Below, piece by piece: positions 16,859-26,941 of a stretch of 64,000 bases of DNA. This stretch comes from Chlorobiota bacterium. Its GTDB lineage: Bacteria; Bacteroidota; Ignavibacteria; OLB7. Position 1 is the stretch's first letter, and each line of letters starts with the position of its first letter. The notes under the pieces were generated by a model that had not been told where the DNA came from, made no database searches, and worked only from the letters and a program-made list of their open reading frames with translations. The position numbers and the translations under genes are program-made. The stretch covers positions 25,246 to 89,245 of the forward strand of contig JAEUSP010000073.1 in NCBI GenBank assembly GCA_016788565.1. Direction: 5' to 3'.

Positions 16859-18100
16859 ATGGCACGCACGTTCGACATTCCCGTTTTCTACCGCTCGCCG
16901 ATCATCTCGGTGGTGAAAAATGCCCGAAAACTGCAAGACCCCCGCCGCAGAGATTACGCCCCTTCCGTGCTTGATTTTGGGCCAATCGTGTTCCGGTTAG
17001 CCAGGCATTTTGGGTTCTGTTTCGGGGTGGAAAACGCCATCGAGATTGCCTACCGTGCGGTTGAGCAGCATCCCGACAAACGAATTTTTCTGCTGTCGGA
17101 AATGATCCACAACCCCCACGTGAATAACGACCTGCGCCGGCGCGGTGTGCAGTTTATGATGACCACATCGGGCCAGCAGTTAGTTGGCTGGGATGACCTT
17201 TCCAGCGATGACATTGTGATTGTGCCGGCATTCGGAACCACGCTGGAAATCCAGCAGCAGCTTAGCCAGCGCGGCATTGACCCCTACCGCTACGACACCA
17301 CTTGCCCGTTTGTCGAGAAAGTCTGGAACCGCACCGCAACGCTTGGCCAGCGCGATTGCACCGTGGTGGTGCATGGCAAATGGAACCACGAAGAAACCCG
17401 CGCTACGTTCAGCCACAGCCGAAGCAGCGCGCCAACGGTGGTGGTGGAAAACATGGAGGAAACCGAACGGCTGGCAGCAATCATTGAAGCAAAAGAAGGG
17501 GTGGAAAAATTTGAAGAATGGTTCCGGGACAGAAGCTCTGAAGGGTTCAATCCGGCCACCGATCTAAGCCGGATTGGGGTAGTGAACCAGACCACCATGC
17601 TGGCCCAGGAAACACAAGCCATTGCCGACCGATTGCGCCAAGCAATGGCAACCCGCTACGGCCAAGACTCCATCGCCGAACACTTTGCCGACACCCGCGA
17701 CACCCTGTGCTACGCCACCAACGAAAATCAAGGGGCCACCAGCGCGCTGATTGATTCCGGTGGGGATTTGGCGATTGTGGTGGGGGGCTACAACAGCTCG
17801 AACACCTCACATCTGGTTGAGCTTTGCCAGGAGCAGATGCCAACCTACTTCATCCGCGATGCCGGCGAAATTCTTAGCCAATCCGCCATCCGCCATTTCG
17901 ATATCCACACCGCGACGGAGGCCGTGACCGAAGGGTGGCTTCCGACACTGGATCGCCCGATTCAGCTTGTGCTCACCAGCGGCGCTTCCTGCCCCGACGC
18001 GCTGGTGGATGCGGTGATCCAATCCCTCCTTACCTTTTATCCAACGGCCCGCTCAATCGAAGAAGTTTTGGGGGCATTCCAGGAACGAACATCATCGTAG
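16859..18100 (+). CDS. ispH: 4-hydroxy-3-methylbut-2-enyl diphosphate reductase, long form
   Basis: IspH is the last enzyme of the MEP isoprenoid pathway. It reduces HMBPP to IPP and DMAPP with a [4Fe-4S] cluster. All three cluster cysteines are visible: HFGFCFGVENA, TTCPFV and TLCYATNENQGA. The substrate-binding HGKWNHEET and the C-terminal GASCPDALV motif are also present. At 413 residues it is the long, plant/cyanobacteria-like form rather than the 316-residue E. coli form. The ATG at 16859 is chosen because homology begins shortly after; the frame is open back to 16772. An imperfect TATTTTTA lies at 16796. It is followed after 4 bases by the glycosidase-like gene, so the two are probably co-transcribed. 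Confidence 0.94.
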   Translation: MARTFDIPVFYRSPIISVVKNARKLQDPRRRDYAPSVLDFGPIVFRLARHFGFCFGVENAIEIAYRAVEQHPDKRIFLLSEMIHNPHVNNDLRRRGVQFMMTTSGQQLVGWDDLSSDDIVIVPAFGTTLEIQQQLSQRGIDPYRYDTTCPFVEKVWNRTATLGQRDCTVVVHGKWNHEETRATFSHSRSSAPTVVVENMEETERLAAIIEAKEGVEKFEEWFRDRSSEGFNPATDLSRIGVVNQTTMLAQETQAIADRLRQAMATRYGQDSIAEHFADTRDTLCYATNENQGATSALIDSGGDLAIVVGGYNSSNTSHLVELCQEQMPTYFIRDAGEILSQSAIRHFDIHTATEAVTEGWLPTLDRPIQLVLTSGASCPDALVDAVIQSLLTFYPTARSIEEVLGAFQERTSS

Positions 18101-18104
18101 CCGT

Positions 18105-20183
18105 ATGCTGCCCGACCAACTCACCAACGCCCCCGACACCGATTACTTCCCGCTTGGCGATGGGCGCGTTGTTGCCATCCTGCAATGGAGCCGCAACCCG
18201 TTGCTCACGCCGCTTGGCCTGCTGCTGTGGGATGCCGAGCGGATGACCCGCAAAGAAGGAACCTGGCTGTTCCACCCCGAGCTTGGCTTGCAACGCACCA
18301 TGCTGACGGTTGTGGTGGATGGAGTTCGCCACCGCCCAACTCACGGCGGGTTGGATGTTCGGTGGAATCTGGCGGAGCGGCCAGAAGTTGTGGCAACGTG
18401 GCGGGCTGGCGCGGTGGTTGTTACGGAGCGGTTTCATCTTCAAAGCCCGTCTTCCAACCTGATTCGCGAAGTCTCTATTTCCCAACCCGATGCCCAACCC
18501 GAAGGGGCCGCCACGCCAGTTCAGATTGAGGCTGTTCAGATTGAGGCCGCGCTGTACGCCAACCCACTGCTGTTCGACCAGTTCCGTGCGATTTCGGGGG
18601 GGATGCTTCAGGCCGAAGGATATGCTTCCATCAACCTTTTTTCGGCTCCATCGGGGAGTGAGTTCGAGCGGTTTTTAACAGTCCGCTGTGCCCCCGATGC
18701 CAGTGGCGTTTCCGCAACGTTCATCTACTCAATCGAAGCTGTTCGAATGGCCGAGCGGGAAGGATTCTGGAGCCACGATGAAGAATGGGAGCCGCCAACC
18801 AACCCCGATGAACCGCCCGGCAGCAGCCTTGCCAACCAACTTCAGCGGCAGTATGCGATTGCCCGCAACGGGCTTCGGGCGGCGGTAAGCCGCACCGGGA
18901 AATTCGACGCATCAATCTGGCAGTATGGCTATCAATGGGGGATGGATGCCGCGATGGTTGCCACCGCTGCGGCAATCAGCGGGCGGTTTCTGCTGGCGCG
19001 GCAAGTGATTCAGAATATCCTGAGCCAGCTGGCCAACAATGATGGGATGATTGCCGAATCGGGCCGATTCCGTGGCGGCGAACTTTCCGAATTGAACGGA
19101 AACGGCGCGGTGTTGGATGCCATCTGGCACTACTGGCAATGGACCGGCGACGCCACCACTCCACGATTGTGGTGGTATCGCATTCGTGCCGTTGCCAACT
19201 ACCTGCTCCGCCCAGAATACCAGCACCCAAGCGGCTTGCTGCAGGCCCGCCGCGACCTGTGGGAACGGCTTCCCTGGATGGGCGTTCAGCCGGGGTTTGA
19301 CCTTAGCCACCAAGTGTTTTGCTCGGTTGGGTTGCTGCACATTGCCGAGCTTGCCGAGCATCTGGGCCAGCAGGAAGATGCCAAGCAGTGGCGCGATGCC
19401 GGGGCGCAGATTCAGGAGGCGATGCTGAATCATCCGGACTACCGATTGATTCACGAAGGGAAATTCATCCACCGCCGCTTGGCCAACGGAACCGCAGCCG
19501 AAACAATGCTGCCCGATGCGGCTTGGCATGACGCTCACTATGCGCCCTACCTTCCTCCAGCCGAATCATCGCCCCAGCCGGCTCCCCGCCTCTGCACTCC
19601 CGATGCGGTTGAGGCGTTGCCGATTATCTACGGGCTTGTTCCCGCAACCAGCCAAGTTGCCACGCAGACGCTGGAACATCTGGAGCTTCTTTGGAACCAA
19701 AATGGAGGTGGTGGATATGGCCGAAGCACCGCCGCTTCCGACCCCGATTCCCCCGGCCCCTGGGCGTTTGCAACCGCATTTATTGCTGCCGCCGAAATTG
19801 AGTCGGGATTCACCGAACGTGCCGAACGTTCGTTGCGCTGGCTGCTGGAACAATCGGGCGTTGGGGGAACGTGGTTCGAGTATTACGGCCCACGCAACAC
19901 GCCGCCATTCCCGCCAGTGGGAATTATTGTTTGGGGGTGGGCGCAGTTTATTATTCTGGTTGTCCGCCATCTGTTGGGGGTGAGAATTGAAGGTGATATG
20001 CTGATTGTTGCTCCAAAAATTTCAGATTTTCAACACACAATTCGGGTGGGTGATGGAGTAGTGAAAATAAATATCCGAGGGAGCACAACTGCACTGCTTG
20101 ACGGCAAGATAATTGCGATGGAGCAAGGTGTGGTAAAAATCCCGTTGCCGCTGAATATGGAGCATGAGTTGGAAATCAAGTAG
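18105..20183 (+). CDS. Six-hairpin glycosidase-like protein (glycogen-debranching/GH15-GH63-like)
   Basis: The 692-residue product has no signal peptide, so it is cytoplasmic. The N-terminal 240 residues look like a beta-sandwich (GDGRVVAILQWSRNPL at the start). The central part (about 250-620) has the repeated helical hairpins of an (alpha/alpha)6 barrel: YQWGMDAAMVATAAAISGRF, NGNGAVLDAIWHYWQWTGD, RDLWERLPWMGVQPG, ending with GTWFEYYGPRNTPPFPPVGI. A short C-terminal beta-domain follows. This architecture is shared by amylo-alpha-1,6-glucosidases and GH15/GH63-like enzymes. The exact substrate is not determinable; candidate acids are the Glu/Asp in GGELSEL and WDMD-like positions. GC content falls in its last 200 bases and in the next gene. 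Confidence 0.72.
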   Translation: MLPDQLTNAPDTDYFPLGDGRVVAILQWSRNPLLTPLGLLLWDAERMTRKEGTWLFHPELGLQRTMLTVVVDGVRHRPTHGGLDVRWNLAERPEVVATWRAGAVVVTERFHLQSPSSNLIREVSISQPDAQPEGAATPVQIEAVQIEAALYANPLLFDQFRAISGGMLQAEGYASINLFSAPSGSEFERFLTVRCAPDASGVSATFIYSIEAVRMAEREGFWSHDEEWEPPTNPDEPPGSSLANQLQRQYAIARNGLRAAVSRTGKFDASIWQYGYQWGMDAAMVATAAAISGRFLLARQVIQNILSQLANNDGMIAESGRFRGGELSELNGNGAVLDAIWHYWQWTGDATTPRLWWYRIRAVANYLLRPEYQHPSGLLQARRDLWERLPWMGVQPGFDLSHQVFCSVGLLHIAELAEHLGQQEDAKQWRDAGAQIQEAMLNHPDYRLIHEGKFIHRRLANGTAAETMLPDAAWHDAHYAPYLPPAESSPQPAPRLCTPDAVEALPIIYGLVPATSQVATQTLEHLELLWNQNGGGGYGRSTAASDPDSPGPWAFATAFIAAAEIESGFTERAERSLRWLLEQSGVGGTWFEYYGPRNTPPFPPVGIIVWGWAQFIILVVRHLLGVRIEGDMLIVAPKISDFQHTIRVGDGVVKINIRGSTTALLDGKIIAMEQGVVKIPLPLNMEHELEIK

Positions 20184-20194
20184 AAAATAAAATT

Positions 20195-22867
20195 ATGCGC
20201 AACCAACGATCCCTAACTCAGATACTCTTTCTTTTTTTCTTCATCATCACCGCTGCAAATTCCCAGCAGCGAAGCACACTCTATGCTGTTGTTCTCGGAA
20301 ATCAGGACTCCATTGTTGGGAGCAGCACGCTTGGCAGCGGATTATTCCGCAGCGTGGATTCCGCACGGACGTGGCAGCACCTTGGCCCCCGCAACCTGAA
20401 AGCCTACTCCATGGATGCCGTTGACCGCTCGAACGGGCAAATTTTATTTATTGCGGCTGGAAATGGAGTTCACAAATCCACCGATTACGGAAAAACTTGG
20501 CGCATCACCACCGATTGGCGGATGACCGAAGTGATGGAGGTAAAAGTAAATCAGAAAAATCCGCGTTGGGTTTTTGCTGCAACCGCATGGGGTTTGTGGC
20601 GGTCCAGCGATGGCGGCGAACATTGGGAAAACCCCGAAGGAGAATTGCAGCACTGCTACGTTCGGTCTGTTGTGCCGCCAGCTGGAGCTTCCAATCGTTG
20701 GGGCGCGGTTGCGTTGTTGGGTGATTCGCGTGAGTTTTCACACTTCTCTTCTACAAACCAGGGAAAATCATGGCGGAAAGCTGATTCAAAAACCACCAAG
20801 TTGTACGGAAATGGAGTTTGGGAAAATGCCAACATCCCGCAAAAAACAATTCTGTATGGCTACCACGGTGTAGCAATTCGGACGGAAACCGGAGCGCGAA
20901 AAAAATATCCTTCATCCAATTTTGGGGATACTCTTGACATCACCGCGAACCTCCCCACACGCCGTGTTCATGCGCTGATTAAAATCCCGGGAACCGAAGA
21001 ATTGCTGGTTGGGACGTTTGGAAATGGAGTTTGGCGAAAAAAAAATGCCGACACAGCATGGCAGTACTCTGGATTGGGGAAAGGACAGGTTTGGAGCATC
21101 ACCGTCAAACAGGCGCGCCGCGACTCCGCGTTGTTTGAGAAAAGCATGAATCCAAATAGAGATTCAGCATCCACTATTTTTTCAACACAGATTCTTCCTC
21201 CAATTCATCAATTTCCTGCTGCTTCTCATTCTTCGCCATTGATTGATTCTACTCTTCAGAAAATCGCCCGAAACAACGCGCTGAATTTCCAGTTCATTGC
21301 TGCGAAATTGGTGACTGGCATTGATACCGCGCTGGCGTGGCAGCAGCTTGACACACTGCTGCGACACCCCAAAGGTGATATTTTTTGGATGTACCCCGCC
21401 GCCTGTTTCTATTTTTACTGCAATCATTTTTTGAATCAGCAGTGGCGCGCTCGGTTCCGCGAAACGTGGCAACGCTACACCCCCTACCGTGGCGATACCG
21501 AAAACCATTTTCTGATGTATTACTCCACACTGTTGCTGTTCAGCCAGGAATGGCCGAACCTTCCGGGAAGTGAGTGGTTCAACGGAAAAAGCTCGCGCCA
21601 AATTCATGCCGAGGCAACGGAATATCTGAACAACTGGATTGATGAAACCGCCACAAAAGGGATGTCCGAATGGGATTCCCCACGCTACCACTACTACTAC
21701 ATTGCGCCGCTGCTGACGCTTCGGGATTTTGCGGGCGATAGCGCGTTGCGCCGCCGCGCCGGGATGATGTTGGAGTTCCTGCTGGCCGATGCCGCCACCG
21801 AATATCTGAACGGCAACTACTGCGGCGCGCACTCACGCGATGGCGAAAGCTCCACGCTGAACCCACGCACTGCCGAAATGAACGGCTACATCAATTTCTA
21901 CCTTCGCGACACCGTCCCGATTCCGTTTGCTGATTTGGCATTTGCGGCAATTAGCCCGTTCCGGCCATCGGGAATTATTCGGGAAATTTTGCGTCAGCGT
22001 GATACTCCATTTCTTCACCGCGAGCTGCACCGCTCGCGTGGAAAAATGCGGTTCAGCAAGGAAGTTTATACTCCGGTAAAAAAACAGACATTTATTAATC
22101 GGGATTATGCGATTGGCTCGATGCAAGGGGGATTGCAATCCCCCATCCAGCAGCACACGTGGGATGTGACGTTTGCCGCCAACCGCCCAAACAACACCAT
22201 TTTCGGCTTGAACCCGTACGCTTCTGCCGATGAGCTTGGGATGTTTTTCCCGGAAGAGCCGGAATTAATGTTGGAAAATATCGGCACCACAAAAGCCGGA
22301 TACCGCAGCCCCGATAAATGGATTGGGGGATCGCCGTCGGAGCAGGTGTGGCAGCACCGTGGGACGCTGATTGCGCGGTATGATATTTCCGCAAAATCCG
22401 CCTATCCAAACGTTGATCTTTTCTTCCCGAACTCACTCGACACGCTGATTCGCGATTCCAGCGGTTGGATTATCTGCCGGATGGAAGGGGGAATGGTGGG
22501 GGTCTGGCCGTTTGATAACAATGGAATTTGGAGCGAGCAGACGGCCAACATGCGGTATCGTTCCGGCAAGGGATATGTGGTGGAGACAGCCAGCATCCAA
22601 GAAATGACGTTTGCGAATTTTACCGAACGGCTACACCAGCGGAAACCAACTTCAACCAGCTACACCACCATTCACGGCGAACAACTCACACTGCGCCAGC
22701 AAGCGGGCGGGGAAACACAACTGTTGGTGAATGGCGTTGCGGCAACAGCGATGCGGGATGGCTTGCGGATGGAAGGACCGTTTCTGGAATGCACCAACAA
22801 CGGCGTTGCAACGCTGCGCGCCGGCGGCCAAACGGAAGTGCTCGATTTTTCGAATTCTACACCTTGA
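20195..22867 (+). CDS. Exported BNR beta-propeller fused to a polysaccharide-lyase-like alpha/alpha toroid
   Basis: This 890-residue exported protein has a signal peptide (residues 1-24). A propeller follows with four Asp-box/BNR-like repeats (SVDSARTWQHL, STDYGKTWRI, SSDGGEHWEN, STNQGKSWRK) to about residue 300. From about 370 it changes to helical hairpins (MSEWDSPRYHYYYIAPLLTL, then RRRAGMMLEFLLAD) and a C-terminal beta-sandwich. That second part resembles the toroid-plus-sandwich layout of heparinase II/III-like lyases, whose conserved E-N/D-SPxY segment is visible. I do not know this combination as a named family. It follows the glycosidase-like gene by 11 bases, suggesting shared polysaccharide work. 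Base composition is AT-richer than its neighbours (29 of 60 G+C at 20461-20520). Confidence 0.6.
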   Translation: MRNQRSLTQILFLFFFIITAANSQQRSTLYAVVLGNQDSIVGSSTLGSGLFRSVDSARTWQHLGPRNLKAYSMDAVDRSNGQILFIAAGNGVHKSTDYGKTWRITTDWRMTEVMEVKVNQKNPRWVFAATAWGLWRSSDGGEHWENPEGELQHCYVRSVVPPAGASNRWGAVALLGDSREFSHFSSTNQGKSWRKADSKTTKLYGNGVWENANIPQKTILYGYHGVAIRTETGARKKYPSSNFGDTLDITANLPTRRVHALIKIPGTEELLVGTFGNGVWRKKNADTAWQYSGLGKGQVWSITVKQARRDSALFEKSMNPNRDSASTIFSTQILPPIHQFPAASHSSPLIDSTLQKIARNNALNFQFIAAKLVTGIDTALAWQQLDTLLRHPKGDIFWMYPAACFYFYCNHFLNQQWRARFRETWQRYTPYRGDTENHFLMYYSTLLLFSQEWPNLPGSEWFNGKSSRQIHAEATEYLNNWIDETATKGMSEWDSPRYHYYYIAPLLTLRDFAGDSALRRRAGMMLEFLLADAATEYLNGNYCGAHSRDGESSTLNPRTAEMNGYINFYLRDTVPIPFADLAFAAISPFRPSGIIREILRQRDTPFLHRELHRSRGKMRFSKEVYTPVKKQTFINRDYAIGSMQGGLQSPIQQHTWDVTFAANRPNNTIFGLNPYASADELGMFFPEEPELMLENIGTTKAGYRSPDKWIGGSPSEQVWQHRGTLIARYDISAKSAYPNVDLFFPNSLDTLIRDSSGWIICRMEGGMVGVWPFDNNGIWSEQTANMRYRSGKGYVVETASIQEMTFANFTERLHQRKPTSTSYTTIHGEQLTLRQQAGGETQLLVNGVAATAMRDGLRMEGPFLECTNNGVATLRAGGQTEVLDFSNSTP

Positions 22868-22894
22868 GCCGGTGCCTTTATTCACAGCAACCTT

Positions 22895-23803
22895 ATGCGG
22901 TACTTGTTGATTGCGATTGCAGCCATTGCCTTGCTTGCGGCAGGGGGGGTGATCTACGAAGCGGCCACCGATGACCGCACTATCTCCACGTTTTTGTTCG
23001 GCGGGCAAACGGAGCCTTCGCCGGTTGCAATCCTCCCCAGCGATTCGCGCCACCGCAGTTTCCCCACCACCCGCAATGGCCGTGTGGAAGTTCGGTTCCA
23101 GCAAGCTGAGGTTCGGGTTGTGCGTGGGGCAACGGCAAGCATTGGCGTTGATCTGTTTATGGAAGGAGATGCGGTGGAGTTCGGCAGGGTGCAAGCCGAT
23201 GCAGTGCAGGATTCCGACGGGACAGTGCGGGTGGTGGCCTATCCGGTGGGAAGCCCATTGCAATCGGGGAGCCTCACGGTTCTGCTAACGATTCCCGACA
23301 GCACAACTTTGCACTTGCAAGGGAAGGCTGGGAAGCTGGCGGTTGATGGAGTGGTTGGCAACATCACGTGCGCAGCCAGCCACTGCACCACGGCATTGCG
23401 CGATCTTCGCGGAACGGTTCGCGCAACGGATACCGCAGGGACCCTCACCCTTGAGCGGCTGGTTGGAAGCGGGGAGTTCACTCTATCCGGCACGCTGCTG
23501 CAAGCAACCATGAACGATGCAAAAATTCGGGCCAGGGGGGAAGGGAGTGTTGTGATGGAGGAGCAGTTCCATGCTGCAGATATTCGGCTGGAAATGGGGA
23601 ACATCACTGCGGGGCTGCGCCAGGTTGCTGATACTTGCTGGTTTATCACCCAGTCGGGGAATATCGAACTCCAGTTGCCGGAAAGGCTGCTTCCGCAAGT
23701 GGATGCGGTTCCTGCCATTCTGGGTTTTCCTGACTCGCTTGGCATCCCGCTTGGCGCGCCAATTATTGCACGCACGCCGCAGGGGAGCATCAGTTTGCGG
23801 TAG
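22895..23803 (+). CDS. DUF4097-like adhesin-type beta-solenoid protein, membrane-anchored
   Basis: The 302-residue protein starts with a single hydrophobic segment (RYLLIAIAAIALLAAGGVIY), either a signal anchor or an uncleaved signal peptide. The rest is a long run of short beta-strands with the pattern VxGxxGxIxxxxAxxxxxLxxLRGTVxAxDTAGTLTLERLVGSGEFTL, as in DUF4097/DUF2807 putative adhesin domains. Members often sit beside anti-sigma or PspC proteins; none is here. It follows the propeller-toroid gene by 27 bases. Function unknown; the fold assignment is moderate. Confidence 0.6.
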   Translation: MRYLLIAIAAIALLAAGGVIYEAATDDRTISTFLFGGQTEPSPVAILPSDSRHRSFPTTRNGRVEVRFQQAEVRVVRGATASIGVDLFMEGDAVEFGRVQADAVQDSDGTVRVVAYPVGSPLQSGSLTVLLTIPDSTTLHLQGKAGKLAVDGVVGNITCAASHCTTALRDLRGTVRATDTAGTLTLERLVGSGEFTLSGTLLQATMNDAKIRARGEGSVVMEEQFHAADIRLEMGNITAGLRQVADTCWFITQSGNIELQLPERLLPQVDAVPAILGFPDSLGIPLGAPIIARTPQGSISLR

Positions 23804-23902
23804 CTGGTGGCGTAGAATTATTGTTTTGTGCATTCAAGTTGCAGCACTATTTTCGCGGCACTTCTCAGGACTCCTCAAAACCATACTTCAAAGGACTTAC
23901 CG

Positions 23903-24793
23903 ATGACCGTACCTAAACCTGTACCATTGCCAATGCTTGCCGTAGGGCTGTTGCTGCTAACGCTGTGCATGGCCACCACTGCTGTTGCCCAGCAAAATGC
24001 ACCCGTTGTTGATCCGAACGGACACATGGGAGTTGGGACAACCAAGCCAGACCCATCTGCTGCACTCGACATCGCCTCCACAACCGCAGGGCTGCTGATT
24101 CCACGGATGACCTCGGCGCAACAGAGCGCGCTGGTGAACCCTGCCACGGGGTTGTTGGTGTTCAACACCACCACCGGCAATTTTGAGTACAACAGCGGCA
24201 CAACTACCAGCCCAACGTGGTCGACCATTTTGAACACCAGCAACTTGGTGAACTTCGGTTGGTCCACCACCGGCAACCCCAACACCAGCCCCGCAACCAA
24301 CTTCTTGGGAACCAAGGATGATGTTGCGCTGGTGATCCGCACCAACAATGCCGAACGGATGCGGGTGGATAACGATGGCGACGTTGGCGTTGGCACAAGC
24401 GGCCCAAATGTGCGGATGGATATTGATGGCGGTTTGGCGGTTCGCCCACCGTCGGAGGTGTCGGTCAGCGATCAAGGAACGATCACCGTTGGCAATCGCT
24501 CCTACATCCGCGCCCGCTCCACCACCGATTGGAATAGCACTACCGTGACCCTGAGCGATGGGGTTCAAGATGGCCAGATACTGGTGCTGCAAGCCAAAGG
24601 GGATTGCGATGATGGGCCGTTTTCGCAGGACCCATCCAATGGGTTTGAAATCTCCGATGACAACATCTTAACCAAAAACTTTTCCACACTTCAATTGTTC
24701 CCCGAAGACACCATCACGCTGATTTGGGATGCATCAGAAGGGAGTTGGATAGTGGTCAGTAAAATGGAGAGCGGTATGTGTGCCGCCTTCTAA
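23903..24793 (+). CDS. Secreted protein with tail-fibre-like head region
   Basis: The 296-residue product has a signal peptide (residues 1-29, ending AVAQ). A segment DPSAALDIASTTAGLLIPRMT, then NPATGLLVFNTTTGNFEYN follows; it recurs in FCB secreted proteins and resembles phage tail-fibre and collar head domains. A paired GTSGPNVRMDI repeat and a C-terminal beta-domain (GDCDDGPFSQD) complete it. There is no chaperone-of-endosialidase domain and no phage gene nearby, so I read it as a surface protein, not prophage. A very strong terminator follows. Confidence 0.65.
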   Translation: MTVPKPVPLPMLAVGLLLLTLCMATTAVAQQNAPVVDPNGHMGVGTTKPDPSAALDIASTTAGLLIPRMTSAQQSALVNPATGLLVFNTTTGNFEYNSGTTTSPTWSTILNTSNLVNFGWSTTGNPNTSPATNFLGTKDDVALVIRTNNAERMRVDNDGDVGVGTSGPNVRMDIDGGLAVRPPSEVSVSDQGTITVGNRSYIRARSTTDWNSTTVTLSDGVQDGQILVLQAKGDCDDGPFSQDPSNGFEISDDNILTKNFSTLQLFPEDTITLIWDASEGSWIVVSKMESGMCAAF

Positions 24794-24853
24794 AAGGCCA
24801 AGCCAAACAACAGCCTGATTGAAGCAGATGAACATCTGCTGAATCACCGATAA

Positions 24854-24899
24854 AAAACAACAGGGGCGGAACCCGCGAAGGTTCCGCCCCTGTTGTTTT
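24854..24899. terminator. Strong bidirectional terminator with 20-bp perfect stem
   Basis: The left arm 24854-24873 (AAAACAACAGGGG onward) and right arm 24880-24899 are perfect complements around the loop CGCGAA. The right arm ends TTGTTTT and the left begins AAAACAA, so both strands have a T-tract. It lies between two convergent genes. Confidence 0.93.
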
Positions 24900-24915
24900 G
24901 CACCGTTTCAGTGCC

Positions 24916-26040
24916 TCAAAGTGCCTCATCAATCCCAAAGTAGAACTCCAATTTCTCCCCTACTCCAACATCAAGCCGGACGTTGATACGCTCCTTTGGA
25001 TCCAGCGAAAAACGGATACCGGTCCCTGCCGAAGCGCGAACGTCGCGCAGGCTGAAAGTCCCCAGCGTTGGGGCCACCGCGCCAATTCCCGCAAAGCCCA
25101 CCACCCCAAACCGCCACCACACCGGCAGCCGGTACTCGGCTTGTGCGGTCAGCATCTGGTTGTTCCGGTAGCGGCCTTCGTAGAACCCTCGCATCCGGTT
25201 TTCGCCGCCAAGTTGGGAGAGCATGTAGAAGGGTGCTTGGCCGCTGGTGAACTCACCATAGACCTGCGCCGCCACAACATGATCGCCAAACAGCGGCCAG
25301 TAGCGGCGGGCATCGGCGGTAAATTTTCCGAAATCGAAATCGCTTCCCAGAACCCGGTCGTAGCCCATGGCAATCAGCCGGATGTAGGTTCCGCGTGTGG
25401 TGCTGAAGGTGTAGTCGCGGTCATCAATTCCGGCAATCACCCCTGCGCCGCTTGCCAGCCCACCATCGCTTCCGGTGAACAAACCTCTATCCAAAAATCC
25501 GCCGGAATCAATGGCCAGAAATTTATCATGGCGGGCATCGTAGCGCACCGCAAGCATCAGATGATCGAAGTACCGGGTGACGGCTGCCGAGCAACGGAGC
25601 GTGCGTGGTTCGTAAAGTTCCTCATCCTCTTTTCGGGTGGCGTTGCCAACGCCGTAGAAGTAGCTGGGATAATCCAAATATCCCAAGCTCCCTTTCAGGC
25701 TCCATCGCCCTTCGTCCCAGTAGAGTTCGGGGTAGCAGATAAGGGAAAGCTGCTTGTTCTGGGTGTAGATTCCCCCGCCGCTGATTTCATCGGCGCGGGA
25801 ATCCAGCGGCGCATCTTCGGCACGTGAGTAGTAGATCACCGCGCCGCCGCCAGCCCAACGGGTTTCGGGGGTGTAAGCAATAAACGGAAGAATGGCTAAG
25901 CCGCTGCGGTCGCGGGTGGCGCTGTCGGCGGTGATATCAGCCGGGGCGGCGGTTGAGTCTTGAGCTTGCAGCGAAGGGAGGCAAGCAAGAAGGAGGGCAA
26001 AGCTGAGAAGAGAACATCGTGTGAAGTATTGCATGGGCAA
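24916..26040 (-). CDS. Omp85-superfamily surface antigen (D15/BamA-like barrel)
   Basis: The 374-residue product has a signal peptide ending LQAQ and almost nothing but a predicted beta-barrel. There are no POTRA repeats. The sequence GIDDRDYTFSTTRGTYIRL, then LGGENRMRGFYEGRYRNNQM matches the bacterial surface antigen domain, with the conserved loop RGF/YRN. Barrel-only members of this kind (BamA-like, patatin-type or TamA-related) are common in FCB genomes. The function is probably outer-membrane transport or assembly of a specific substrate. The start could be 26040 or 26034. Confidence 0.8.
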   Translation of the reverse strand: MPMQYFTRCSLLSFALLLACLPSLQAQDSTAAPADITADSATRDRSGLAILPFIAYTPETRWAGGGAVIYYSRAEDAPLDSRADEISGGGIYTQNKQLSLICYPELYWDEGRWSLKGSLGYLDYPSYFYGVGNATRKEDEELYEPRTLRCSAAVTRYFDHLMLAVRYDARHDKFLAIDSGGFLDRGLFTGSDGGLASGAGVIAGIDDRDYTFSTTRGTYIRLIAMGYDRVLGSDFDFGKFTADARRYWPLFGDHVVAAQVYGEFTSGQAPFYMLSQLGGENRMRGFYEGRYRNNQMLTAQAEYRLPVWWRFGVVGFAGIGAVAPTLGTFSLRDVRASAGTGIRFSLDPKERINVRLDVGVGEKLEFYFGIDEAL

Positions 26041-26089
26041 AAATCGTGTAAGTTTCTCACATACGGTAAGGTAGCTGCCAATGGTTTGT

Positions 26090-26097
26090 TATCTTCG
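26090..26097 (+). promoter_or_regulatory. Putative -7 promoter element (TATCTTCG)
   Basis: TATCTTCG followed by GC lies 72 bases before the DUF433-nucleotidyltransferase gene start. The same octamer precedes the genes at 8155 (minus strand) and 8403 (plus strand). No clear -33 element was found. Confidence 0.35.
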
Positions 26098-26168
26098 GCG
26101 CAAATTTTATGGTCAAATTTTTGTCAGTGCTCTGGTTGGTAGCCTTTTATCTCCTCTGACTGCTTCCG

Positions 26169-26941
26169 ATGACACATCACGAGCTTCTTCGCAGAATAAC
26201 CGTTGGCACACCGGGCGACCCCGGCAGCGCGCTGATTCGCGGGACTTCCATCACCGTGATTGAAGTGCTGGGAAGGCTTGCTGCGGGGGAAACCACCGAA
26301 GAATTACTGAACCGCTACCCGCAATTAGTGGAAGATGACCTTCACGCCTGCGCGGCGTACGCCACCGAAATAACGCTGCTATCGGCAATGCCACCAACCG
26401 AGGAGGCCGGCTACACACCACCAACTGGAACGCGACTGCGGCTGATTGCCGAGACGCTCCGGTTTGTTCGCGGGGTGATTGCTGCCGATGGGGGAAGCCC
26501 ACTGGAAGGGGTGCTGCGGATTGCGTTGATTGGATCGCTGGCAACGGCAAAACCGGACCCCAGAGATATTGACCTGTTAATCACCGTTGGCGACGGGATG
26601 GAGCTTGCGCCGTTGGCTTCGCGCGCGCGCCGGTTGCATGAAGCCGCGCAAACGGTTCATCGCGGAGCCGACGTATTTCTGACGAACTCCGAAGGGGGAT
26701 ACATCGGGCGGATCTGCCGCCAGATTGATTGCGGGCATGGTGTTCGGATCAACTGCCGCGCGTTGCACTGCGGCCATCGCCCATTTCTGTACGACGATTT
26801 GCACTTGGTCAGGCTATCGGCCCGCCTGATTGAGCAACCACCAATTATCCTGTGGCCGAACCTGATTGTGCGCGTCCCGGTGCCGAACGATCTGCAAACG
26901 GGATTGATTGCACCACTTCAACAACTGCTTGGAAACTGGAA

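Noticed and set aside
23903..24793. A prophage tail-fibre gene.
   Set aside because: There is a signal peptide, no other phage gene nearby, and the same segments are widespread in FCB secreted proteins.
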